From assembly GCA_947175285.1 (NCBI GenBank), contig CAMWMM010000223.1, forward strand, positions 1 through 7,793: a stretch of 7,793 nt of DNA, read 5' to 3'. The notes under the pieces were generated by a model. That model searched no databases, had not been told where the DNA came from, and saw only the letters and a program-made list of their open reading frames with translations. Origin of the DNA: an uncultured Lachnospiraceae bacterium (GTDB lineage Bacteria; Bacillota_A; Clostridia; Lachnospirales; Lachnospiraceae). This document shows, in pieces, positions 1-6,574 of this stretch. Numbering within the stretch: position 1 is the stretch's first letter; the number at the start of each line of letters is the position of its first letter. Made by a program: the position numbers and the translations under genes.

Positions 1-311
1 ATCGTATGCAGTATCCAGTAATATACGGGCGGATGAACATCCCAAGACTGCACCTGCTTCACCAGTGCATACTGAAAACCCTGATTTTCCAAAACAACAA
101 ATTCCTGATAATAATCATCATGTTCCGCCCACGTATTATCCTCTACAAATAATCCGTACGTACGCGAGGTGGAATAATAGGAGTAATATTCATCTTCATG
201 AAACCCCTGTTTCTGACAGCAAAAATAAACTGCCGCCATCATCTGCGCCACCCATGCAAGCAAAAAGATATAAAACCATAATTTACTTTTTTTCTCTTCT
301 ACACCTGTCAC
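1..311 (-). CDS. GT-C membrane glycosyltransferase (GT39/PMT/ArnT-like), N-terminal part
   Basis: The reading frame is open to the window edge, so only the first 103 residues are visible and the C-terminus is missing. The start is a GTG (309-311) that overlaps the upstream TGA as GTGA; an in-frame TAA lies a few codons upstream and no other start lies between, which fixes it. A short charged N-terminus is followed by one membrane segment at about residues 11-32. Then comes an acidic D40-E41 pair in a GFHEDEYYSYY context, and D91-V-H-P-P95 followed by YYWILH. This first extracytoplasmic loop pattern (acidic pair, then HPP and aromatic residues) is typical of polytopic GT-C enzymes, which transfer a sugar from a polyprenyl-phosphate donor on the outer face of the membrane. 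As the last visible gene of the operon it could decorate the exported polysaccharide. Substrate cannot be told from this fragment. Confidence 0.75.
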   Translation of the reverse strand, partial: MTGVEEKKSKLWFYIFLLAWVAQMMAAVYFCCQKQGFHEDEYYSYYSTSRTYGLFVEDNTWAEHDDYYQEFVVLENQGFQYALVKQVQSWDVHPPVYYWILHT

Positions 312-1327
312 GACGATTCTCTTTCTGATTCTTTAGCCAGTTCTTTCTCTTTTTTCGCTTTATGCACTTTGCGCGCTGTCCGCGGCGCGATTGTCAATAC
401 CAACAGATACTTTTTATTTTTTTCGGTTAGATAAGGATTCTTAATCATATTTATGATATGCCTGCGCAGATATTTTTTCACATTCAGATAAAAATCATTC
501 TGGTCGGTCATCTGCGAAATCGGAACATGCAGCATATACTCCAGCCTTTGATAAAGATTAAAACGGAGCGCACAGTCGTGAATCGCCGGATAATGCTCAT
601 CGACCAGTATCTGCATTTCATCCGCATTATCTACAATATCCATATACACTCTGGAAAAACTGTTCTCCGAATGCTGTCTGGTTGTGCTGGTACTGCGGCA
701 GACTACATGATATGCCTGCTTTGGCAGAATCGCAACTCCCTCTGTCTTCATCAACAGCGGAACTAACAGCTTAAAATCCTCATTCAGTTTTCCCTCCGGG
801 AAACGGTTCTTTCCAAACAGCTCCCTCTTCACCAGTTTTGTACAGAAAGAACAGTCCGCCTGATGGAGCAGAAGTTCTTTTAAAAAAGTTTCGGTATCAC
901 AAAAACGCAGTTCTTTCGGTGGGATACAGACATCCTCCAGACGATTGTCCGCCTCATCCCGTTCATCTCTTGACATCTGCACAATATCATAATCCTTTTC
1001 GGCAATCAACTCTATCATACTTTGATAAATATCCGTATCAATATAATCATCGCTGTCTATAAAACCGATGTAATCACCAATGGCATTCTGCAAGCCGAAA
1101 TTCCGCGCAGAAGATGCTCCTCCGTTTTCTTTATGATATACTCTGATTCTGTTATCCTGTCTGGCAAACGTATCGCAAAGCGCTCCCGTGCCGTCTGTGG
1201 AACCATCATCTATCAGCAGGATTTCCAAATTTTCATAAGTCTGCCTGCGAATAGAATCCACACATCTCTCCAGATAATCCAATGTATTATAGATTGGTAC
1301 GATAACGCTGATTTTTATTCTTCTCAT
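308..1327 (-). CDS. Glycosyltransferase family 2 (GT-A fold)
   Basis: A 339-residue protein expected to transfer a sugar from a nucleotide-sugar to the lipid-linked repeat unit on the cytoplasmic side. The N-terminus is textbook GT2: ISVIVPIYNT at 6-15, DDGSTDGT at 40-47, NGGASSARNFGL at 68-79, and the metal/nucleotide motif DSDD at 91-94. A probable catalytic-base motif NED lies at 182-184. The region after about 230 is less conserved in style and ends in a strongly charged Lys/Arg/Glu tail (about 317-339), perhaps membrane-peripheral. It follows the GT4 gene after a 36-37 base gap that contains an inverted repeat. An AAAGG lies about 11 bases before the ATG. Its TGA overlaps the GTG of the next gene by four bases, implying coupled translation. 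Fold and class are clear; donor and acceptor sugars are not. Confidence 0.93.
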   Translation of the reverse strand: MRRIKISVIVPIYNTLDYLERCVDSIRRQTYENLEILLIDDGSTDGTGALCDTFARQDNRIRVYHKENGGASSARNFGLQNAIGDYIGFIDSDDYIDTDIYQSMIELIAEKDYDIVQMSRDERDEADNRLEDVCIPPKELRFCDTETFLKELLLHQADCSFCTKLVKRELFGKNRFPEGKLNEDFKLLVPLLMKTEGVAILPKQAYHVVCRSTSTTRQHSENSFSRVYMDIVDNADEMQILVDEHYPAIHDCALRFNLYQRLEYMLHVPISQMTDQNDFYLNVKKYLRRHIINMIKNPYLTEKNKKYLLVLTIAPRTARKVHKAKKEKELAKESERESS

Positions 1328-1348
1328 AGAAAATCTTGCCTTTCTTAC

Positions 1349-1369
1349 TGTGAAAATTTATTTTTCACA
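1349..1369 (-). repeat. Perfect 8-bp inverted repeat spanning a stop codon
   Basis: On the mRNA strand TGTGAAAA and TTTTCACA are perfect complements separated by five bases. The TGA of the upstream GT4 gene lies inside the first arm. It occupies most of the longest gap between genes in the operon. No run of U follows the second arm (the next bases are GTAAGAAAGG), so it does not look like an intrinsic terminator. A role in mRNA stability or processing, or a weak attenuating effect before the last two genes, is possible but inferred. Confidence 0.5.
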
Positions 1370-2507
1370 TTTTCCACGGTGCCGGACTTAAAGGACCGCT
1401 TGCTGCCGGAACAAGTCTGCCTTCAGCCAGACATTTTGTAAAGCGTAGCAATTCTTCCGCCGCATGTTCGGCATTCCATTCCTGCACAATCGTCCGGTAA
1501 GCTTCTTCCCCCATCACTTTCCGTTCCTCCCAGTGTTCAAATAAATCCAACACTAATTTTTCCATTTCCTGATAAGAATTATTATGATAGAGCAGTCCGT
1601 TCACGCCATGTTCTATCAAATACGGCGCCGCTCCTACCTGCGCATTCACCACTTCTACACAGCCGCTGTTCATTCCCTCATTGACAACAGCCCCCCAGCC
1701 CTCTAAATGATTACTGGTAAAAAGGTGGATATGACACTGTTCCATCACATCCCTCACCTTTTCAGGATGCTGATATCCGTAAAGCACAAAACGCTTTGAT
1801 AATCCGGCATGCTCTATTTGTCTTTTGATGTCTTCCTCAAGTTCTCCGCTTCCTAACATGTGCACCTGAAAATCATAGCCTTTTTTTTGCAGGCAGTCGG
1901 CAAGGCGCACCGCATATTCCGGATGTTTTAACGGTATGAATCTGCCTGCCCAGACAATTTGCAGCGCACCGTCTTTTTTCATGGAAGCAAAGGTTTCTTC
2001 CAAATAAATTCTTGTCTCCGGAAAATAACCCCAGCGGAACATTTTACCCGGATATGCGCCTATCAGATGAAAGTCTGACGCCGTATACGCACCGGCACAT
2101 AAAAGATAAACATTTTTATTCCGGTATCTGATATGTTCTTTATATTTGGCTAAAAGCCCTCTGGGAGAGACAGCTTTCCACTGTCCTTCCCGATAAATCC
2201 TCTCACTGACGCGTATCGTTATCTTACCGGACTGTAACCGCTCGGTCACAATGTCCTCTCTTTCTGTCCAGCCAAACATTACCACATCGCTTTCCGCTAT
2301 TTTTTTACGGCACTCATATTCATCCTGATAAAGACATTTCACATACGGCAATGACGTAATATCAACGCCCCAACCCATAGTAAGCCGTTCTTCTTCCATA
2401 GGCATCGTCTGTATGAAACAATAGTCCTCTCCGATTCTCTCATAAAGAGCATTGGAAAACGGAATCTGATGGTGATTGATATAGTTCGATACAAAGGTTA
2501 TAGTCAT
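1365..2507 (-). CDS. Glycosyltransferase family 4 (GT-B fold)
   Basis: A 380-residue retaining GT-B enzyme, a normal length for family 4. The N-terminal acceptor domain opens directly with ITFVSNYINHHQIPFSNAL (3-21). The C-terminal donor domain starts at about 183 with IVWAGRFIPLKHPE (184-197), then HMLGSGELE (216-224) and VLYGYQ (241-246). The family's E-x7-E motif is E269-G-W-G-A-V-V-N-E277, which normally contacts the nucleotide-sugar; GVNGLLY follows at 301-307. A Pro-rich tail (about 367-378) ends the protein. AGAGAGG, which overlaps the preceding gene's TAG, sits about five bases before the ATG and supports the start; the gap from the upstream gene is 10 bases. It probably adds one sugar of the repeat unit in the cytoplasm. 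The specific linkage cannot be read from the sequence. Confidence 0.93.
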   Translation of the reverse strand: MTITFVSNYINHHQIPFSNALYERIGEDYCFIQTMPMEEERLTMGWGVDITSLPYVKCLYQDEYECRKKIAESDVVMFGWTEREDIVTERLQSGKITIRVSERIYREGQWKAVSPRGLLAKYKEHIRYRNKNVYLLCAGAYTASDFHLIGAYPGKMFRWGYFPETRIYLEETFASMKKDGALQIVWAGRFIPLKHPEYAVRLADCLQKKGYDFQVHMLGSGELEEDIKRQIEHAGLSKRFVLYGYQHPEKVRDVMEQCHIHLFTSNHLEGWGAVVNEGMNSGCVEVVNAQVGAAPYLIEHGVNGLLYHNNSYQEMEKLVLDLFEHWEERKVMGEEAYRTIVQEWNAEHAAEELLRFTKCLAEGRLVPAASGPLSPAPWKM

Positions 2508-2517
2508 TGCTGCCTCT

Positions 2518-3792
2518 CTAATTTACTATCTCTTGATAAATCCGTATCATCTTATAATAATTCTGGTCAGCATCATGCGTTTCTCTTGCATGTTTTCTGG
2601 CGTTATCGGAATATTTCTCCGAAATTGCCTCCTTGTCAAAAATTTCAATAATTTTCTCCGCAAGCGCTCCCGTATTGCCCGCCGGATATAACAACCCGTC
2701 GCCGCCGCTCACCAAAAGATTATGAATTCCTCCTACATCCGCAGCCACGCAGGGCACACCAATCAACATTGCTTCTCCAAGCGAATTGGGAGAATTTTCC
2801 AGAGAGGAGGCACATACAAATACATGACTGCTTAAAAGCTGTGCTTTCATGCCCTCCGCATCTAACATTCCGAGCATTGTCACTTTGTCTTTCAAGTTAT
2901 TTTCTTTGATTAATTTCTTTAAATAATTTCCATAAGCGGAAATTTTTAATTTGTCTTTCTGCAAAATATTATTGCCTGCTACATAAATATGCGCTTCCGG
3001 ATACCTTTCCAAAACAGCCGGCAATGCCTGTAACAAATAGTGAAAACCCTTTAACGGATAATCGCCCTGGCTCAAAAAAATACTATAGGGAACGCAATTA
3101 CTTTCTTTCCATCTATCTTTGTAAAAACAGCTTCTCATCGTTTCGTTTAAAACATGATATTTCGCTTCCGGATTTATTTTTGCCACATTCTCTTTGTCAA
3201 AATCCGTTCTTCCTGCAACATGCCCGGTAAGACGAAGCGCCTCTTTTTCGAATATACCTCTCTTGTAAAATTTTTTCTGCTGCTGCTTTAAGCTGTCCTT
3301 TCTCACAAAATCCCTGAAAGTCACTTTTCTCTGTATCTTTCCCGGCAAATCCGCCATATATGCTACCGCACAGGCAGAAATTAATCCCTGTACGCCGATA
3401 AGCGTTCTGGCAGGATTTCTGTAGGCGCGCACACATGCCAGCGTATGCGGAAATTCCGTGCCGAAAATATGTATCATATCCGGTTTAAAATCCTCTATGA
3501 TTTCTTTCATTCGACCTTCTATTGTGCTGTCATACTGCTCCGGTGTATTCAAATCCTCTATAAATCCATAACAGGAACAGGACTCTTCTTCCACAAGTTT
3601 CAGTTTTCTGCTGATATTCCCAATTTCTTTTGTTGCCGGGAAAGCAATTCCCAACGTAATCTGATTCCGATGCTGTTCCTGTAAAAACCTTTCCAATGTT
3701 GCAGTCAGCCAGCCTTCTCTGTTACTGTAAGGCTCCCCTAACTGTTTTGCTATCGCCGGAAGCATAATATTGCATACCCAAAGTACTTTCAT
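2518..3792 (-). CDS. Glycosyltransferase family 4 (GT-B fold)
   Basis: A 424-residue GT-B glycosyltransferase, longer than its downstream neighbour mainly through an insert-rich N-terminal domain with a basic stretch (about 150-185) that may touch the membrane. It begins MKVLWVCNIMLP, then DMIHIFGTE (105-113), a DxIHxHG-like acceptor-domain strand. The donor domain has FLSQGDYPLKGFHYLLQAL (239-257), HIYVAGN (268-274), VTMLGML (304-310), the E-x7-E motif E332-N-S-P-N-S-L-G-E340 and AMLIGVPCVAADVGG (341-355). The SPNSLGEAM context is typical of active family 4 enzymes. Its ATG overlaps the upstream TGA (ATGA at 3789-3792). AAGGG lies eight bases before the start, so it is probably translationally coupled to the preceding GT2. 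Predicted role: transfer of one sugar in the growing lipid-linked oligosaccharide; donor unknown. Confidence 0.94.
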   Translation of the reverse strand: MKVLWVCNIMLPAIAKQLGEPYSNREGWLTATLERFLQEQHRNQITLGIAFPATKEIGNISRKLKLVEEESCSCYGFIEDLNTPEQYDSTIEGRMKEIIEDFKPDMIHIFGTEFPHTLACVRAYRNPARTLIGVQGLISACAVAYMADLPGKIQRKVTFRDFVRKDSLKQQQKKFYKRGIFEKEALRLTGHVAGRTDFDKENVAKINPEAKYHVLNETMRSCFYKDRWKESNCVPYSIFLSQGDYPLKGFHYLLQALPAVLERYPEAHIYVAGNNILQKDKLKISAYGNYLKKLIKENNLKDKVTMLGMLDAEGMKAQLLSSHVFVCASSLENSPNSLGEAMLIGVPCVAADVGGIHNLLVSGGDGLLYPAGNTGALAEKIIEIFDKEAISEKYSDNARKHARETHDADQNYYKMIRIYQEIVN

Positions 3793-4625
3793 TCCTTAAT
3801 CCCTTGTCCCTTCTCATAATAGATTTTCTTTAGTTTATTGTAACAGCCGGATGTCAACGGATTTCTGGCAAGCCACGTCCGAAGCGGCGCCAGCGAAACC
3901 CACATGATAATCCTGTATTGCCATACTTTTTCAGCAGGCATATATTTTTTTACAATCTCACGATGTTCTCTTGCGGAAACCTTTTTATTTTTTTTCGTTT
4001 CGGAATAACCGCCGCCCTCATAATCCGCAATTATCATACTATCATAAATAAAAGATACCTTTTCCGGCAGTTCCTTTGTGAAAAAGCACCACAAAAACTG
4101 TTCATAATCGGCGCGTACATGATATTTAGTGTCAAACGGGTGTGCCGTCAGCAACCGCCTGTCATAAAAACACGCCTGATGACACGGCACATTACGATAA
4201 CATCCAAAAGCATCCAAAGCAGGATTGGAAGCCACTTCACGTCCTGTCACCCTTTCATAGATATTCCCGTAATAAATACCATATGCAGCGGGACGTTTTT
4301 TAATCAGCTTTGCCATATTCTCTAATACTTTATCATGATAAAACACATCACCGCAATTAAGAAAATAAACGTATTTTCCTCTTGCCTCTGCAACAGCCTG
4401 ATTCATCGCATCATAAATGCCGGTATCTTTTTTTTCGATAAAACGCAGAGAAGAAATTTCATTTTTCATTTCTTCTGCAAAAATCCGGGAACCGTCAGAG
4501 GATATCCCATCTTTTATTATAACCTCAAAATCATCAAAAGTCTGCCCCCTAATACTTTCCAATGTTACTTTTAATTTATTTCCCGGGTTCAAACAGACTA
4601 CTAAAACAGAAAATTCCGGTTCCAT
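3789..4625 (-). CDS. Glycosyltransferase family 2, WfgS/WcaE-like
   Basis: A 278-residue GT-A enzyme. FSVLVVCLNPGNKLKVTLESI (5-25) and KDGISSDGS (38-46) form the nucleotide-binding start. KKDTGIYDAMNQAV (65-78), GKYVYFLNCGD (83-93), PCHQACFYDRRLL (147-159) and RADYEQFLW (171-179) are the hallmark blocks of the O-antigen/colanic-acid subfamily to which WfgS and WcaE belong. In that subfamily the usual DxD is replaced by an L-N-x-G-D signature, so its absence is not a defect. YEGGGYS at 202-208 is also typical. A GGGAG stands about five bases before the ATG, 18 bases after the polymerase gene's stop. The product ends with basic and aromatic residues (about 254-274) that may help it sit on the membrane. 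It is expected to add one sugar of the repeat unit; which one is unknown. Confidence 0.93.
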   Translation of the reverse strand: MEPEFSVLVVCLNPGNKLKVTLESIRGQTFDDFEVIIKDGISSDGSRIFAEEMKNEISSLRFIEKKDTGIYDAMNQAVAEARGKYVYFLNCGDVFYHDKVLENMAKLIKKRPAAYGIYYGNIYERVTGREVASNPALDAFGCYRNVPCHQACFYDRRLLTAHPFDTKYHVRADYEQFLWCFFTKELPEKVSFIYDSMIIADYEGGGYSETKKNKKVSAREHREIVKKYMPAEKVWQYRIIMWVSLAPLRTWLARNPLTSGCYNKLKKIYYEKGQGIKE

Positions 4626-4643
4626 GCCGTCTCCCTATCCTTT

Positions 4644-5750
4644 TTAATTTACATCCGATAAAATATTTACCATATCATGAAAGAAAAACGTCTTATACGG
4701 TAAAATCAACAATCCGTCATCATATGCCCTGCTCATAAAAACGGCAAAATAGAGCGCCGCCGCCCCAATCATCCCTATCCGCAGAAGTTTTTTCCACTTC
4801 TCATTTTCTGTCTGCAAAATAAGCGCCGGTAAAAACAAAATGTGGCTAATGGTCAGATAATATCCGATACGGGAAATAATCGGCAGAAAAGAACAGAATA
4901 CATATAATACAAGTGCGCCAAGGTTCAAGTAGAAATAAAACTGCATCCGCCTGTTTCCCTGTATACTTTTCCGGTAATAGAACAAGGACAGCACAAGTAC
5001 TGCCAAACACCGCAAAATATTAATATAACTCGTTCCGCCCTCCAGATACTCCGTATCTTCATAAGTCGGATATAAGAACACGACCACTTTCAAATAAAAA
5101 TCCTGACAGAATAAAAAAGTAGTGCAAAACAAACCAATCAGGACAAGCTGCCATTTTTTCCAAGTAAGGGAAGCAAGAAAATAAAGCGGCAAAATAACAA
5201 GCAGTGACTTATGGAAAAAAGAGCCGAGAATCACTAATAAAATAAATCTTCCCCACTGTTTCCGTATGACAAATTTCATAGAATAAAATGCAATGGCAAG
5301 CGCAAGATAATACCTCACCGTGCTGAAAGTCTGGAAATAGTATCCCAGCGTCATAAACAGGAAATAAGTCATCGGGAACTCATCACTCTGCTCATAAATT
5401 GCCAGTAAAAACAGCAGAATCGTTACAAAAGCATAAACGGCAAATACAAGCAGATAATTTTCAAAACCCGACAATCCGTAAATGATTTTTACAAGCAGAT
5501 TGAATCCTGCTTCTGTCGGTACATACGCATTACAGCGAACCAGATGCATAAACTCGACATATTTGGCATAATCGTTTCCCACGTTCTGTCTGCATGCCAA
5601 AAGCGCAAAAAGGATAAGAAAAACAGACAACATACAGACTCTGTTACACATCTGCTGTCTCGTTATCCTATATGGTTGTACAACCGGATGATTATCAATC
5701 ATGCAGGCAAGCAGTACGGTGCCCGCCGCCACTGTAAGATACAAAATCAT
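4644..5750 (-). CDS. EpsG-family polysaccharide polymerase (Wzy-type)
   Basis: A 368-residue polytopic membrane protein with around ten hydrophobic segments, starting at residues 1-18 and 36-53 and continuing through about 97-118, 126-142, 145-162, 168-193 and 200-215 to the C-terminal third. Features of the EpsG family are visible: R54-Q-N-V-G-N-D-Y-A-K-Y at 54-64 after the second segment, S-T-V-R-Y-Y-L-A-L-A-I-A at 143-154, S-F-F-H-K-S at 177-182, and R-I-G-Y-Y at 294-298. The conserved arginines and histidine at the outer face are the likely functional residues. Such proteins join undecaprenyl-linked repeat units outside the membrane. Its place between glycosyltransferases and one gene away from a Wzz-like protein fits a Wzy role. 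The ATG at 5748-5750 has a strong AAAGGAG unusually far upstream (13 bases), with a palindrome between them. Confidence 0.88.
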   Translation of the reverse strand: MILYLTVAAGTVLLACMIDNHPVVQPYRITRQQMCNRVCMLSVFLILFALLACRQNVGNDYAKYVEFMHLVRCNAYVPTEAGFNLLVKIIYGLSGFENYLLVFAVYAFVTILLFLLAIYEQSDEFPMTYFLFMTLGYYFQTFSTVRYYLALAIAFYSMKFVIRKQWGRFILLVILGSFFHKSLLVILPLYFLASLTWKKWQLVLIGLFCTTFLFCQDFYLKVVVFLYPTYEDTEYLEGGTSYINILRCLAVLVLSLFYYRKSIQGNRRMQFYFYLNLGALVLYVFCSFLPIISRIGYYLTISHILFLPALILQTENEKWKKLLRIGMIGAAALYFAVFMSRAYDDGLLILPYKTFFFHDMVNILSDVN

Positions 5751-5766
5751 GAGTAATCTATTACTC
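5751..5766 (-). promoter_or_regulatory. Palindrome overlapping the polymerase gene's ribosome binding site
   Basis: On the mRNA strand GAGTAAT-AG-ATTACTC is a perfect palindrome (a 6-bp stem with a UAGA loop if folded). Its first arm includes the GAG of the AAAGGAG ribosome binding site and its last base abuts the ATG of the polymerase gene. Folding would either mask part of the site or, if the site stays open, shorten the 13-base distance to the start. The stem is short and AU-rich, so the effect may be small; any function is inferred. Confidence 0.4.
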
Positions 5767-5770
5767 CTTT

Positions 5771-6574
5771 TTAATGCTGCCGCTGTGAGCGAATTCCTTC
5801 TTTCATCAGCCGGTACGCCTTTTTAAATGGAATTTCCTTACACATTTCATCTTTATTTTTTAACAAAAAACGAAGCGCAAATACCCATGAAAGGTTTCCA
5901 TACAAATAATGGTAGAGAACTCCCCTGTCCGTAAAAAATTTCCGGGTATACCCATGAAACCATGTGGATTCTCTCAGGGTTTCCTCTCCGATACAAACAG
6001 GCAGAGCGATTATTTTCAGTCCTGCACGCAGACAGTCATGTAAAAAAAGGCTGTCCTCCCCGTTGCTGTATTTTGCGCCGCCGCCGAACAAAAGGGAAAA
6101 ATGCACATTCGCTCTCCTCAAAGAATCCAATTTCCCCGAAATACTGTAAGCGGGATATCTTCCGTAATTATACCAGTGAATTCTTTTTACCTGTTCATTC
6201 CAGTATGTTTTTCTTTCCGGTGCAACTTTTACGTTAAATATAATCATATCAGCATCTGGATATTGTTCATAAGCGCTTCGTACGGCTTCCGCATATCCTT
6301 TTTCCAATATGATATCTTCATCGGAAAAAAGTACGATATCCGCATCCGCATGCATAAGCGCCGTATTCCTGCTGAGTCCCACACCGCGTTCCGTCATGGA
6401 CAGGCATCGTACATGCATTCCGCCGCGCAAAGTAAACTCCCGATAATCATATTTATCACATTGATTCACGATAACAGCATCGGTTTCTATATTCATTTTT
6501 TCCGGCAGCTTTCGGATATCCTGATTCACTGCCGATAACAAAACTTGTATTTTCATAGATGATTGTAATACCAT
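5771..6574 (-). CDS. Glycosyltransferase family 2 (GT-A fold)
   Basis: A 267-residue enzyme, short for the family but with the core motifs. The first strand KIQVLLSAVNQ (8-18) is followed by the nucleotide-site block GVGLSRNTALMHA (64-76) and the acidic metal motif F-S-D-E-D at 83-87. G-E-D-S at 172-175 is the probable catalytic-base region, and LRAGLKIIALPV (182-193) follows. There are no confident membrane helices, although residues 217-238 (LYHYLYGNLSWVFALRFLLKNK region) are rich in hydrophobic and aromatic residues. Two starts are possible. The ATG at 6572-6574 has GAGG eight bases upstream, which I used. The ATG at 6554-6556 (giving MKIQVLL) overlaps the previous TGA as ATGA, begins exactly at the conserved strand, but has no ribosome binding site of its own. 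Sugar specificity is unknown. Confidence 0.9.
   Translation of the reverse strand: MVLQSSMKIQVLLSAVNQDIRKLPEKMNIETDAVIVNQCDKYDYREFTLRGGMHVRCLSMTERGVGLSRNTALMHADADIVLFSDEDIILEKGYAEAVRSAYEQYPDADMIIFNVKVAPERKTYWNEQVKRIHWYNYGRYPAYSISGKLDSLRRANVHFSLLFGGGAKYSNGEDSLFLHDCLRAGLKIIALPVCIGEETLRESTWFHGYTRKFFTDRGVLYHYLYGNLSWVFALRFLLKNKDEMCKEIPFKKAYRLMKEGIRSQRQH

Noticed and set aside
1..12. Resemblance of the first bases to the adapter end (shared TCGTATGC, also near 7784-7791)
   Set aside because: The left end continues in frame as the conserved HPPVYYWILHT stretch of a GT-C enzyme, so it is genomic; the 8-base match is most easily explained by chance.
408..426. T-rich run that could suggest a terminator
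   Set aside because: It codes for the Lys-rich TEKNKKY stretch of the GT2 gene on the other strand and has no preceding GC-rich hairpin in either direction.
1022..1441. Plus-strand open frame of 139 residues
   Set aside because: It lies opposite the motif-bearing N-terminus of a GT2 gene and part of a GT4 gene, has no recognisable domain or ribosome binding context, and runs antisense to the operon.
3918..4325. Plus-strand open frame of 135 residues with hydrophobic start
   Set aside because: It is antisense to the WfgS/WcaE-like GT2 gene with conserved blocks; the hydrophobic look comes from the complement of Lys/Glu-rich codons.
4353..4359. Apparent loss of the DxD metal motif in the GT2 at 3789-4625
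   Set aside because: The subfamily normally carries an L-N-x-G-D block at this place, so the LNCGD seen is expected rather than a sign of inactivity.
6101..6538. Plus-strand open frame of 145 residues
   Set aside because: It is the antisense shadow of the GT2 gene at 5771-6574, whose SDED and GED motifs establish the real strand; the composition (His, Ile, Phe rich) is typical of a complementary frame.
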